A DNA stretch of 64,000 bases from Deltaproteobacteria bacterium (GCA_011526105.1 WYAZ01000137.1:46852-110851); one strand, 5' to 3'. Shown: positions 1 through 10,257, numbered from the stretch's first letter. Program-made: numbers and translations. Notes: generated by a model from the sequence alone, not told the origin.

Positions 1-770
1 AGCGCCAGGACGAGCTCTCCGCTGGGCATTCCGCCGGCGGGAGCCCGAAGAGCGGGTGTGTGGCTCTTCTTTCGCTTCTTGCCTCGATCCGATCGTTCCC
101 CGCGGTCGGCCTTGAGCGCCTCTCGCACCAAAGCGATGGTCTGCTGCTCTTTGTAGCGCAGCCGCCGGATCTGAAGGATGAGCGCCAGGTCCTGACGGCG
201 ATAGAGCCGCTGCCGGGCGCTGGTCTTGGTGGGGCGGATCCAGGAGAACTCGGTCTCCCAGTAGCGAAGCACATACGGCTTCACACCGGTAATCTTGGCC
301 GCTTCCCCGATCTTGAAGAAGCTCCGGCCCTCCGGGATGCGCGGGTCATCCACGGTCTCGAAGCGTGGATCGGAAGGGTCGACCGCGAGATCGTCGAAGG
401 AGGTATCGAGGTCATCTGCGTCGGCGAGCCCGCTCTCGGACAGAGGCTCGGGCCGTACCGTGTCCGAGGCCTCTGGAGGTTGGCTCTTGGTCTCGCGGCG
501 CGTGTCCGCACGATGCAGCTCGAACGCAGGGTGGCTGGATTCGACGATGGAGGGCTCGAGCACCGGAGCCTCGCTGGGTTCGCCGCCGAGCAGTCCGGCG
601 AGCTGAGCCCGCGCGTCCTCGAGCGCCCGATCGGGCTCGAAGAGCTCGGGCTCGAAGAAGCCGGGCCCGCGGGCGGGGGATTCGCCGCGCGCGCGCAGGT
701 CTCGAGCTTCCTTGTCACCCTGCTCATCCACGAGCATGGGTTTGCGGCTGGGTCGCTCTGGCTCGCTCAT
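1..770 (-). CDS. MerR-family transcriptional regulator (3' end beyond window)
   Basis: This is a DNA-binding regulator whose C-terminus lies outside the left edge; 256 codons are visible. The first ~140 residues are an acidic, Glu/Asp/Pro-rich low-complexity stretch. A winged-helix MerR domain follows, with the typical segments FKIGEAAKITGVKPYVLRYW, RQRLYRRQDL and QIRRLRYKEQQTIA. A Lys/Arg-rich stretch comes after it. The ATG at 768-770 is the first in-frame start upstream of the MerR domain. It lies 130 bp downstream of pheT and on the same strand; a MerR-like gene near pheT is common in this bacterial group, often with ihfA between, but no ihfA is present here. The effector is unknown, and no Cys-rich metal loop is visible in the part seen. 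Confidence 0.85.
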   Translation of the reverse strand, partial: MSEPERPSRKPMLVDEQGDKEARDLRARGESPARGPGFFEPELFEPDRALEDARAQLAGLLGGEPSEAPVLEPSIVESSHPAFELHRADTRRETKSQPPEASDTVRPEPLSESGLADADDLDTSFDDLAVDPSDPRFETVDDPRIPEGRSFFKIGEAAKITGVKPYVLRYWETEFSWIRPTKTSARQRLYRRQDLALILQIRRLRYKEQQTIALVREALKADRGERSDRGKKRKKSHTPALRAPAGGMPSGELVLA

Positions 771-900
771 CCGGTGGCATCGGAGTGTGCCCCTCGAACC
801 GAGGCCAGGTCAAGCCCGGCCCCCCAAACAAGCTCGCGTGAATCTTCAGGAAACCGTCGAGAACGGGCACGTCGGCCCTTGCGCGACGGACTCGGCCGCC

Positions 901-3378
901 TCAGCCGTCTCGAAGGCGGGCACCCACATCTTTGGCCAGGTGGGCCTTGATCCGCGCCTCGACCGCCTCGATCTCGGCCGCGGTGAGCGTGCGGTCTTCG
1001 GCGCGGAAAGAGAGACGGAGCGCGAGGCTTCGCTGGCCTTCGGGCACGCCTCGACCTTCGTAGACGTCGAACAACTCGCATGACTCGAGCAACGGCCCGG
1101 CCGACTGCCGCGTCTCGCGCAGCACGCGATCCGAGGGCACGCTCCGGTCGACGAAGAACGCGAGATCCCGCAACACCGGCGGACGATCGCTCTCGGGACG
1201 GAACCTCCGCTCCGGTCCGCGCGCGAGGGCGAGCATCTCGAGCTCGACCTCCGCCACGAAACAGCTCGGCCCCTCGAGCCCAAAGCGCTCCGCGACATCC
1301 GGGTGAAGCTCACCAAAACGTGCGAGGCACAAACGACGCCCGCCGCCCACGGCCCACAAACCGCTCGCGGAGGCCGGATGCAGCCACGGGGCGTCGTCGA
1401 GCTCGACCGTCACCTCGTCGACCGAGAAGGCATGAAGGAGACGCTCGAGCGCACCTTTCAGATCGAAGACATCGGTGATCTCGGAGCCGCTCGCCCAACC
1501 GGCGGGGAACCGGCGGCCGCGCAGAAGGATCCCCACGCGCTCCGCTTCGAAGGGGAGCTCGCTCCTCGAATCGCGCCACTCGAAGCTGCGGCCAATCTCG
1601 AAGATGCGTAGATCCGTGCGCCGCGCCTGCTCCTGGTTGTAGACAGCCGCCTTGAGCAGGCTCGGGAGCATCGAGGTCCGCAGATAGCCGCTCTCTTCGC
1701 CCAGCGGGTTCTCGACCTCGACCGCGGCGGCCGGATCGCCCCCCATCGCCTCGATCTGAGTCCGGGAGGAGAACGCCAGAGACACCGCCTCGTAGAAGCC
1801 GGCCCCCACCAGGGCCCGACGGGTCGACTCGATGGGCGTCAGACCGATACCCACCGCCCGAACGCGAGCCGGCATGGGCGGCATGAGCGTGGGGATCAGA
1901 CCAAAGCCAGCGACCCGAGCGACCTCCTCGATGAGATCGACCTCGCGCTCGATGTCGTGTCGCCAGCTCGGCACGGAGAAATGGAGGGTCTCTTTGGGGA
2001 GCTCCGGCTTCTTCTTCGGTCGTTCGCCGCGCGGGCGGCGTTCCTCGTCCGTGGGCGCCTTGGTGCTTCGCAGCCCGAGGGCGGCGAGCGTCTTCACGAT
2101 CTCCTTCTTGGTCACGGGGCGCCCGAGCAGGAGCGTCGCTCGGCTGGGACGGACGCTGACGATCGGGCAATTGTGCTCGCGCCGAATCACCTCGATGCGG
2201 CCCGGCAGCACATCACCGCCCGCGAGCTCGGTGATGAGCATCGCCGCCCGGTCGACCGCAAGCTCGAGGATTTTGGGGTCAGCGCCACGTTCGAAGCGAT
2301 GCGAGGCCTCCGTATGCAGTCCAAGACGTTTCGCGGTCCGCCGAATGCTCCTCGGATCAAACATCGCCGACTCGAGCAGGATGTCCACCGTAGATCCATC
2401 CACCTCGCTGTCTCGGCCGCCCATGACACCCGCGAGCGCGATGGGATGCTCTGCGTCCGCGATCACTAGATCATCTTCGGTGAGCTTTCGCTCCACCTCA
2501 TCGAGGGTGGTGATCGTCTCGCCCGCCTTGGCGAGACGGACGATCACCTTCGCCCCCGCGAGCTTCTCGAGATCGAAGGCGTGCAGCGGATGACCCAGCT
2601 CGTGAAGCACGAGGTTCGTGGCATCCACGACGTTGGAGATCGGGCGCACCCCCAATGATTCGAGGCGACGACGGACCGGCTCGGGCGAAGGCCCCACCTT
2701 CACCCCGCGAATCACGCGTGCCACGTACCTTGGGCAACGCTGGCCGGCGCGAATGTCGATCTTGGCGTGCATCGAGGCCGGATCACCTCGCTCTTTGACG
2801 CGCAGCCCGGTCTTGGGCGGCGGCAGACCAAAAAGCGCCGCGAGTTCGCGCACGAGTCCGTGGTGAGACAGGACGTCGGAGCGGTTGGGGGTGGGGCTCA
2901 CTTCCAGGATGAAGTCGGTGCGACCGACGTGCGGCGCGATGCTCTTGCCCGCGCGCGCGCGACCCGGCAGCACGAGGATCCCGCTTTGATCGACGCCGAG
3001 GCCAAGCTCCGCCTCGGAGCAGATCATGCCTTCGCTCTCCGTGCCGCGAATGGCGCGACGCTCGAGGACGAGGCCGTTCGGAAGCCGCGTACCGACCGGG
3101 GCGAAGGCGACCTTCTGCCCCGCTGCCACGTTGGGCGCCCCGCACACGACCTGCCGCTCGTGGGCGCCGTCGTAGACCCGCGCGATGCGCAGGCGGTCCG
3201 ACTGGGGATGAGCGATGAGGTCGCGAACCTCCCCCACGATCACGCCCTCGAGGGCCTGAGCCTGCGAGTGGACCTCCTCGACCTCGATGCCGGCATCGGT
3301 CAGGCGGCGCATGATGAGCTCGGGGCTCTTCTTGAGCTCCGGCAGCAGTTCTTTCAGCCAGTCGTAGGATACTTTCAC
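901..3378 (-). CDS. pheT: Phenylalanine--tRNA ligase beta subunit
   Basis: This is the beta subunit of the cytosolic alpha2-beta2 enzyme that charges tRNA-Phe; beta carries the tRNA-binding, editing and anticodon-recognition parts. At 825 residues it is close to the usual ~800. The N-terminus (KVSYDWLKELLPEL) is typical. An EMAP-type tRNA-binding domain with GLVLERRAIRG and GMICSEAELGLG follows, then the B3/B4 editing region, B5, the catalytic-like core, and a C-terminal ferredoxin-fold anticodon-binding domain (about the last 95 residues). A Lys/Arg/Glu-rich insert (about residues 445-460) follows the B5 segment. The start is GTG, preceded by GAGG that overlaps the pheS stop, so it is translated from the pheST mRNA with a 9-bp gap. 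Confidence 0.97.
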   Translation of the reverse strand: MKVSYDWLKELLPELKKSPELIMRRLTDAGIEVEEVHSQAQALEGVIVGEVRDLIAHPQSDRLRIARVYDGAHERQVVCGAPNVAAGQKVAFAPVGTRLPNGLVLERRAIRGTESEGMICSEAELGLGVDQSGILVLPGRARAGKSIAPHVGRTDFILEVSPTPNRSDVLSHHGLVRELAALFGLPPPKTGLRVKERGDPASMHAKIDIRAGQRCPRYVARVIRGVKVGPSPEPVRRRLESLGVRPISNVVDATNLVLHELGHPLHAFDLEKLAGAKVIVRLAKAGETITTLDEVERKLTEDDLVIADAEHPIALAGVMGGRDSEVDGSTVDILLESAMFDPRSIRRTAKRLGLHTEASHRFERGADPKILELAVDRAAMLITELAGGDVLPGRIEVIRREHNCPIVSVRPSRATLLLGRPVTKKEIVKTLAALGLRSTKAPTDEERRPRGERPKKKPELPKETLHFSVPSWRHDIEREVDLIEEVARVAGFGLIPTLMPPMPARVRAVGIGLTPIESTRRALVGAGFYEAVSLAFSSRTQIEAMGGDPAAAVEVENPLGEESGYLRTSMLPSLLKAAVYNQEQARRTDLRIFEIGRSFEWRDSRSELPFEAERVGILLRGRRFPAGWASGSEITDVFDLKGALERLLHAFSVDEVTVELDDAPWLHPASASGLWAVGGGRRLCLARFGELHPDVAERFGLEGPSCFVAEVELEMLALARGPERRFRPESDRPPVLRDLAFFVDRSVPSDRVLRETRQSAGPLLESCELFDVYEGRGVPEGQRSLALRLSFRAEDRTLTAAEIEAVEARIKAHLAKDVGARLRDG

Positions 3379-3387
3379 GGGAGAGCC

Positions 3388-4446
<1,059 letters not shown>

Positions 4447-4457
4447 GCGAGCCCCGG

Positions 4458-4486
4458 AGAAAAGCCGGAGGGCAGCGGAGGGTCAA
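4458..4486 (-). promoter_or_regulatory. Candidate sigma70-type promoter for pheST
   Basis: On the minus strand TTGACC (4486-4481) is followed after 17 bp by TTTTCT (4463-4458), just upstream of the pheS ATG at 4446. The -35 matches the consensus at five of six positions and the -10 at three of six. The placement in the only gap upstream of pheS supports it; the weak -10 limits confidence. Confidence 0.3.
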
Positions 4487-4512
4487 GGGTTGGATCGGTG
4501 GAGAGAGGCTTC

Positions 4513-5421
4513 TCAGCTCTTTTGCAGCTGACGGAGGAATGGCCCGAGCACCTCGGAGAGCCGGGAGAGCGAGGTCTGGCCGGCGTGATCCCGCGTGGGA
4601 TCCACGTGGGAGATGTCTAAGCCGAGGATCCTTCCTCGGTGGGGCAGACACTGCTCGAGACTGCGCTTGAGAAAGCTCCAGTCGAGGCCGTCCGGCACCG
4701 GGTCACGGACCGCGGTCATCAGGTCGGGGTCCAGGCCGCGGACGTCGATGGAAAGCGCGATGGGCCCAGCGGAGAGGTGGCGGTTGAGCTCGGATCGATA
4801 CGCGCTCTCTCCGTCCAGCTCGAGGCGCTCCATCGTCCATAACGCGAGCGGAGACGTGCGCATGTACGCCTTGGCGGAAGCCGACAGCGGCGTGCGTGTG
4901 CCCACCACGGTGGTCGAGGCGGCCCGAACGCTGCTCTCGGCCATGAGCGTCGCGAGCGGACCTTGCTTCGGCAGGAGCGACAACGCGGCCGAAAGCGCCA
5001 CCGCCGCGGCGTCATGGGGCCCTTCTGGGCTGGTGTCGAAGTCAAAGCGAGCGTCGGCCAGGATCGCGAGACCAATCCCCTCCGGGTGCCGCTTCGCATG
5101 CCCAAGGACGTGCCCATAGAGCGCGCTGTGATCGCCGCCGAGCACGAGCGGGAAGTCGCCTTCGGTGTTGACGCTTTCGACCACCCGCCCGAGCTCGCGC
5201 ACCGCGCCCTCGAGTTCGGCCTCGAAGCGCAGGTAGCCGAGCGCCTCCGCCTCCGGCTCCGGCGCCGGCACGGCGACGGGAATCGGACGGGCGAGGCGAG
5301 CGCCTTCACCCTGCAGGAGATCGAGCAAGATGTCGGGCGCCGAGCGGTCGCCCGAGGGGCGATACTTGCCCGCCTCCGTCACCCCGAGGTCGGACGGAAA
5401 AAGAACAGGAACCACCCGCAT
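4513..5421 (-). CDS. Arginase/agmatinase-fold protein with substituted metal ligands
   Basis: The fold is that of the ureohydrolases (arginase, agmatinase, formiminoglutamase), which use two Mn ions. Length (302 residues) is normal. GGDHS is intact (His98). The DAHxD motif reads DARFD (Asp123, Arg125, Asp127), so the metal-binding His is Arg. The SxDxDxxDP motif reads SIDVRGLDP (Asp226, Arg228), so the fourth metal-binding Asp is Arg. The late DIVEVNP-type segment reads DISHVDP, so the substrate Glu is His272. Two of six metal ligands and a guanidinium-binding Glu are therefore replaced, and ordinary arginase chemistry is unlikely. It may be a pseudoenzyme or act on something else. It stands alone between pheS and the acyl-CoA synthetase, on the same strand as both. 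Confidence 0.85.
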   Translation of the reverse strand: MRVVPVLFPSDLGVTEAGKYRPSGDRSAPDILLDLLQGEGARLARPIPVAVPAPEPEAEALGYLRFEAELEGAVRELGRVVESVNTEGDFPLVLGGDHSALYGHVLGHAKRHPEGIGLAILADARFDFDTSPEGPHDAAAVALSAALSLLPKQGPLATLMAESSVRAASTTVVGTRTPLSASAKAYMRTSPLALWTMERLELDGESAYRSELNRHLSAGPIALSIDVRGLDPDLMTAVRDPVPDGLDWSFLKRSLEQCLPHRGRILGLDISHVDPTRDHAGQTSLSRLSEVLGPFLRQLQKS

Positions 5422-5541
5422 GCCGGGCTACTTCTTCGCCAAGCTGGGCATGAAGGCAACATCTAGTGCGCGAGGCTTCGGGGTTGCCAGAACGAGGCAC
5501 CCCACGGCCCCACGCCTGGGTTGGGGTCCTGCTCGAAACCC

Positions 5542-7353
5542 TCAGTCGACGAGCTTCTCGTCGTACATGCTCTCGAGGATGTCGATGTACTTCTGGGAGG
5601 CGTGCTTGCGCTTCACCTTCATGGTGGGCGTGAGCTCGTCGCCGATCTCGAAGTCCTTGTCGAGGATGTGGAACTTCTTGATGCTCTCGTACTGAGCGAG
5701 CTGCGCGTTGCCGGTGTCGACGATGCCCTGGATGGTCTGACGGAGCTTCTCGGACTTGCAGATGACCTTGTAGTCACCGCTCACGCCGTTCTCTTTGGCC
5801 CAGTTCGCCACGTTGTCCGGCTCGGCCGTGATGATCGCGACGAGGTACTTCCGCTTGTCGCCGTAGATCATGACCTGAGAGATGAGCGGGCTCGAAGCCT
5901 TGAGCAGGTTCTCGATGTTCTGCGGGGCGACGTTCTTTCCGCCGGCGGTGACGATGATGTCCTTCTTGCGGTCGGTGATCTTCACGTAGCCGTCTTGATC
6001 CACGACCCCGATGTCGCCGGTGGAGAACCAACCATCGGCCGAGATGACCTCTTTGGTCGCCTCCGGCTTGCCCCAGTACTCGCGCATGACGCCGGGTCCC
6101 TTGATGAGGATCTCGCCATCCGCTGCGATCTTGATCTCCGTGCCCGGCACGGTGGGCCCCACCGTCCCAATCTTCACCCGGTCCGGGCGATTGACGCAGG
6201 TCGCCGCCGAGGTCTCGGTGAGACCGTAGCCCTCGAGGATGGTCACCCCCGCGTTGGCGAAGAAATAGGCGATCTTCCGAGACAGCGGCGCGCCGCCGGA
6301 GACGAAGTAGCGAATGCGGCCACCGAAGATGCCGCCGAGCCGCTCCCCCACCTTTGAGAAGACGAGCTTGCGCGCCAGACCGAGCTGCAGATCGAGGCCA
6401 AAAGGCACCGGCCGCCCATCGACCATGTGCTGCGTGTACTGATCGTTCACGTCCAGCGCCCACTTGAAGAGCTTGCCCTTGATGCCAGGGGCTTCGAGGC
6501 CGCCCGCGGTGACCTTGGCGTAGACCTTCTCGAAGATCCGCGGAACCGAGGCCATGATGGTGGGCTTCACGGCGCCCATGTTGGCGGTGATGGCCTGAAG
6601 GTCGGCGTCGATCGCCATCTCGTGACCGAGACCGAGCCAGATGCACTGAAGCACCCGCGCGAAAGAGTGGGCCATCGGCAAAAAGAGGAGCTCGAGATCA
6701 TCCGCGCGGATGAGGTCGATCTTGGCGCAGGCTTCGACCTCGTAGCCGAGGTTGCGCTGCGTGAGCACCACACCCTTGGGCATGCCGGTGGTGCCGGAGG
6801 TGTAGATGAGACAGAGCACGTCATCGCCGGTGAGCGCTTTCTGACGCGCGTCGAGCTCTGCCTGGTGGTCCTGCAGTTTGGCCCGCCCCAGGGCAACGAA
6901 GTCCGACCAGCTCATGGTCCAGTCGGTGCCGTCGGTCTCGTCGCTCATGACGATGACCTTCTTCACCTTGGAGAGCTTGGCCTTCTCCTTGAGGAGCTTG
7001 TCGAGCTGCTCGCGATTCTCCGCGATGACCATCTGGCCACCGGAGTCGTTGACGATGTACTCGACCTCGTGCGGCAGATTGGACTGATAGATGGCGACGA
7101 CGGTGGCGCCGGCCGACTGGATGCCCACATCCGCGAGCATCCACTTGTAGCTCGTGTTCGCGAGGACGTTGATGCGGTCCTTGGGCTTGACGCCGAGCTC
7201 TACGAGCGCGGCCGCGACCTCGAGTCGGTCCTGGCCCATCTTGCCCCAGGAGACGGACTCCCATTCTCCTTTGGCGTTCTTGAAGCGCGCCGCTGGTGCG
7301 TCCTTGCGCTTCTCGACGGTGTTCAGGAATGCAGCTAATACGGTGTCCGCCAT
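5542..7353 (-). CDS. Long-chain acyl-CoA synthetase (AMP-forming)
   Basis: The enzyme activates fatty acids through an acyl-adenylate to acyl-CoA, probably at the inner face of the membrane. It has 603 residues, typical of the FadD15-like long-chain group. The P-loop-like AMP-binding signature YTSGTTGMPKGV is at about residue 187. GYGLTETSAATCVN (A5-type motif) and the STGDIG and DRKKDIIVTAGGKNVAPQNIE segments (hinge and A8) follow in order. The start ATG is preceded at 5 nt by GGAGGGG, a strong ribosome-binding site. A strong promoter candidate lies just upstream. The 120 bp separating it from the arginase-fold gene downstream suggests separate transcription or a loose operon. Confidence 0.95.
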   Translation of the reverse strand: MADTVLAAFLNTVEKRKDAPAARFKNAKGEWESVSWGKMGQDRLEVAAALVELGVKPKDRINVLANTSYKWMLADVGIQSAGATVVAIYQSNLPHEVEYIVNDSGGQMVIAENREQLDKLLKEKAKLSKVKKVIVMSDETDGTDWTMSWSDFVALGRAKLQDHQAELDARQKALTGDDVLCLIYTSGTTGMPKGVVLTQRNLGYEVEACAKIDLIRADDLELLFLPMAHSFARVLQCIWLGLGHEMAIDADLQAITANMGAVKPTIMASVPRIFEKVYAKVTAGGLEAPGIKGKLFKWALDVNDQYTQHMVDGRPVPFGLDLQLGLARKLVFSKVGERLGGIFGGRIRYFVSGGAPLSRKIAYFFANAGVTILEGYGLTETSAATCVNRPDRVKIGTVGPTVPGTEIKIAADGEILIKGPGVMREYWGKPEATKEVISADGWFSTGDIGVVDQDGYVKITDRKKDIIVTAGGKNVAPQNIENLLKASSPLISQVMIYGDKRKYLVAIITAEPDNVANWAKENGVSGDYKVICKSEKLRQTIQGIVDTGNAQLAQYESIKKFHILDKDFEIGDELTPTMKVKRKHASQKYIDILESMYDEKLVD

Positions 7354-7379
7354 GTCGACCCCTCCTCGCGGGAGGGCGT

Positions 7380-7408
7380 AAGCTAGGTTCGCTTTGGCGA
7401 GGTGTCAA
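7380..7408 (-). promoter_or_regulatory. sigma70-type promoter for the acyl-CoA synthetase gene
   Basis: On the minus strand a perfect TTGACA (7408-7403) is followed after exactly 17 bp by TAGCTT (7385-7380). The start codon of the gene is at 7353, giving a short leader that contains the GGAGGGG ribosome-binding site. The -35 box overlaps the first bases of the divergent ABC transporter gene, so the two genes share this short region. Confidence 0.6.
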
Positions 7409-8142
7409 TGACCATCGGGGCCTTCGATCTCGGCTATCACTATGGCCAAACCCGCGCCGTACGCGGGGTCAGCTTCGAGATCGCGAGCGGTGAAGTCTTC
7501 GGGCTGCTCGGTCCCAATGGCGCGGGCAAGACCACGATCCTCCGCATGCTCGCCGGCGTGATCCGGCCCACCGAGGGCCACGCGGAGATCCTCGGCATCG
7601 ACGTCGCAAAGGCGCCGGCACGAGCCAAGCGCGAGCTCGGCTTCTTGTCGGGCGACACCGCGCTGTACGCGCGCCTATCCGCGTTGGAGACCCTCGAGTA
7701 CTTCGCGCGTCTGTATGGCCTCGATGACGCGACTCGGGCCCGACGGCTCGACGCGACCATTCACGAGTTCGGACTCGAGTCCTTGCTGGAGCTGCGGGCC
7801 GGCGCGCTCTCTTCGGGCCAGAGGCAGCGCCTCAACCTGGCGCGTGCGTTCCTCACCGATCCCGCGGTGCTCATCCTCGATGAGCCCACGGTCGCCCTCG
7901 ACGTGGTCTCCGGGCAGTTCGTGGAGAAGGCCATCGACCGCGCGAGGCTCGCCGGCAAGGCGGTGCTCTTCTCGACGCACGTGATGAGCGAGGTCGAGGC
8001 CCTCTGCGATCGCATCGCGCTGCTCGTGGGTGGATGCATCGCCGACGTGGGGACGCCCACCGAGCTCATCGAGCGGCACCAGGTCAGTTCGCTTCGGGCC
8101 CTCATCGTCTCGCTGCACGAGGAGCAGAACCGCGGTGCCTGA
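7408..8142 (+). CDS. ABC transporter ATP-binding protein (NatA-like)
   Basis: This is the ATPase of an ABC-2 type exporter. Walker A is LGPNGAGKTT, the signature is LSSGQRQRLNLARAF, Walker B is VLILDEP and the H-loop is FSTHVM. At 244 residues it is a single nucleotide-binding domain with no fused membrane part. I place the start at ATG 7408 because GAGG at 7399-7402 sits 5 nt upstream; an in-frame GTG at 7402 is the alternative. Its stop overlaps the GTG start of the permease by 8 bases, so the two are translationally coupled and most likely form one transporter of the NatAB sodium-extrusion type. The substrate cannot be read from the sequence. Confidence 0.95.
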   Translation: MTIGAFDLGYHYGQTRAVRGVSFEIASGEVFGLLGPNGAGKTTILRMLAGVIRPTEGHAEILGIDVAKAPARAKRELGFLSGDTALYARLSALETLEYFARLYGLDDATRARRLDATIHEFGLESLLELRAGALSSGQRQRLNLARAFLTDPAVLILDEPTVALDVVSGQFVEKAIDRARLAGKAVLFSTHVMSEVEALCDRIALLVGGCIADVGTPTELIERHQVSSLRALIVSLHEEQNRGA

Positions 8143-10228
8143 GGGCAACACGAAGGGCCCCGGCCATCGAGTCGTTGGGACCATCTTCAAGAAGGAGCTG
8201 GTCGAGACCCTGCGCGACCGACGCACCTTGGCGCTGATGTTCCTCCTGCCGCTGGTGGTCTATCCGTTCCTCGTCATCCTCGGGAGCGAGACCGCTTCGA
8301 TGAACCAGAGCCGTCTCGAGGCGAAGCCGACCGTGGTCATGGTCGACGGCGACCTGACGATGGCGACCGAGCGAGCGCTCGAGTCGGCGGAGCACATCCT
8401 GCTGGTCCGGAGCTCCACCGCCGGCGCGAGTCATCGGACGCCCAAGGAGCTTTTGAGCGACGCCGAGATCGACGCCGTCCTCACCGCCTCCACGACGACG
8501 GTCCTCGGCCGATCGGACCTTCAAACACTTCACCTGGGACTCCACCTCGACCGTACCCGAGACCGCTCGGATCTCGCGGAGGCCCGCCTCACGAAGGCCC
8601 TCGAGCCGCTCGAGCACCAATTGAGAAAGGCGCGCCTCGACGCTTTGGGCCTCGCGGAACAGAGCCTCGCGCCGCTCCGCTTCACCGTGAACAGCGTCAG
8701 CTCGCGGGCCGAGATGGGGACGAAGGTCCTGGCTCAGATCCTGCCCCTGTTGGTGCTCTTCTTCGTCGCTCTCTCTCTCTTCTATCCCGCGGTCGATCTC
8801 ACCGCGGGCGAAAAAGAGCGAGGCACCCTCGCCACCCTGCTCGTGACCCCAGTGCGTCCGCTCGACGTCGTGCTGGGAAAGTACCTCGCGGTCTTGTGTA
8901 TCGGCTCCATCGCGGCGGCGCTCAACGTCGTGGTGATCGGCTCCACGCTCCTTCGCGTCTTGGCCTCTGCTCAGGATCCGCTCGGCCTCGACCTGCCGCA
9001 GGTGAGCCTCGCGGCTCTGGCGGGCCTGCTCTATGGCGGCTTTCTGCTCGCCGCCTCCGTCTCGTCCGTCATGCTGCTCGTCGCGTCCCTCGCTCGTTCG
9101 TTTCGGGACGCCAACACACTCATGACCCCGGTCCTGCTCCTCTTGCTGGTGCCACCCACCCTGCTGTCCTCACTGCCCGGTGCGGCGACGCCGGGCAGCC
9201 TCGCCGCCGTGCCGGTGCTGGGCGCGGTGACTCTTCTGACGGAGGCGCTCGAAGGCACTTTGGGCGTGAGCGCGTTGATCGTGGCCACCCTGTCGCACGC
9301 CCTCTTCTCCGCGGTGTGCATCGCGTTGACCACGCGCTTGTTCGCCGACGAACGCGCCCTCTTCTCCGAGGATGGCGCACGCGCAAACTGGAAGAGCCTA
9401 CTCTTCGAGCCCCCGCCCCTGGGTCCGGGCGCCGCCCTCGCCTTCGTCGCCTGGCTCTTCGCGGGCAACTACTTCGTCGGGGTGTTCATCCGTCCGGGTT
9501 CGGCCCTGCTCGGTGTGGCCGTCGTGCAGATCACGGTGCAGCTCATCCCCGCCCTGCTGGTCGCGCGTTGGCTCTCGTCGGGCCGCGCACGAGACCCGGC
9601 ACGCGCCCGCCCGAGCTTCGCCTCGGTCCTTCGGCTCGCGCCCCCGACCGAGGCGGCCGTGACACGCGGCCGAGGGCTCACCGCGGGGGCGCTCGTCGGC
9701 ATCGGGGCCGGACTGGGACTCGCCCTGCCCCTCACATGGCTTCAGAGCACTTGGCTCGCGGTGCCCCCCGAAGTCTCGGGTCTCGCCCAGCAGCTCGACC
9801 TCGGCCAAAGTGCATGGCCGGCGCTCTTTTTCGCGCTCGCGCTGTTGCCCGCGGTGGCGGAGGAACTCGCGTTTCGCGGCGTGGTCCTGAGCTCGCTGCA
9901 GGCCCGACTCTCCCCCCTGTCGGCCGTTCTGCTGCACGCCGTGTTCTTCGGCCTGCTGCACGCCAGCCTCGTGCGCATGCTCCCGACGACCGCCCTGGGA
10001 CTCGTCCTCGGGCTCCTCGCGGTCCGCACTCGATGGATCGTGCCGGGTCTTCTGGCCCACGCCACCCACAACACCCTGATCGTGGGCCTCGCCCGGTTCG
10101 CCCCCGAGACCGCTCGAGCCCTCGAAGAGCCCACGCCCTGGGCGCTGCTGGGCGCGGGCCCCTTGCTCTTGGCCGCGGTCCTCCTTTGGCCTCGGCCGGG
10201 GGGCATAGCGCGAAGCGGCTCGACCTGA
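8135..10228 (+). CDS. ABC-2 permease fused to CPBP (CAAX-type) intramembrane protease
   Basis: The protein is a two-part membrane protein of 697 residues. Residues ~1-450 are an ABC-2 (NatB-like) permease: one N-terminal membrane segment (FLLPLVVYPFLVIL), a large external loop (~60-190), then five or six helices including the GEKERGTLATLLVTPVR loop. Residues ~510-697 are a CPBP glutamic protease domain with EELAFRG (Glu576, Glu577, Arg581), a His in FFGLLH (His609) and HATHN (His642, Asn646), all the residues expected for catalysis. I chose GTG 8135 because GGAGCAG lies 7 nt upstream and it overlaps the ATPase stop; longer in-frame starts would read back through the ATPase gene. The fusion suggests the protease acts on the transporter or its cargo. 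Confidence 0.92.
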   Translation: MPEGNTKGPGHRVVGTIFKKELVETLRDRRTLALMFLLPLVVYPFLVILGSETASMNQSRLEAKPTVVMVDGDLTMATERALESAEHILLVRSSTAGASHRTPKELLSDAEIDAVLTASTTTVLGRSDLQTLHLGLHLDRTRDRSDLAEARLTKALEPLEHQLRKARLDALGLAEQSLAPLRFTVNSVSSRAEMGTKVLAQILPLLVLFFVALSLFYPAVDLTAGEKERGTLATLLVTPVRPLDVVLGKYLAVLCIGSIAAALNVVVIGSTLLRVLASAQDPLGLDLPQVSLAALAGLLYGGFLLAASVSSVMLLVASLARSFRDANTLMTPVLLLLLVPPTLLSSLPGAATPGSLAAVPVLGAVTLLTEALEGTLGVSALIVATLSHALFSAVCIALTTRLFADERALFSEDGARANWKSLLFEPPPLGPGAALAFVAWLFAGNYFVGVFIRPGSALLGVAVVQITVQLIPALLVARWLSSGRARDPARARPSFASVLRLAPPTEAAVTRGRGLTAGALVGIGAGLGLALPLTWLQSTWLAVPPEVSGLAQQLDLGQSAWPALFFALALLPAVAEELAFRGVVLSSLQARLSPLSAVLLHAVFFGLLHASLVRMLPTTALGLVLGLLAVRTRWIVPGLLAHATHNTLIVGLARFAPETARALEEPTPWALLGAGPLLLAAVLLWPRPGGIARSGST

Positions 10229-10257
10229 GCGGCCGAGATTGATACGTCCGTCTGAAG

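Noticed and set aside
771..900. ihfA-like gene between pheT and the MerR gene
   Set aside because: The 130-bp gap is too short for it and shows no open frame with IHF features.
5480..5503. Imperfect hairpin GGGGTTGCC with GGCACCCC between the arginase-fold and synthetase genes
   Set aside because: One bulge and no T-run; it may be a chance stem in GC-rich DNA.
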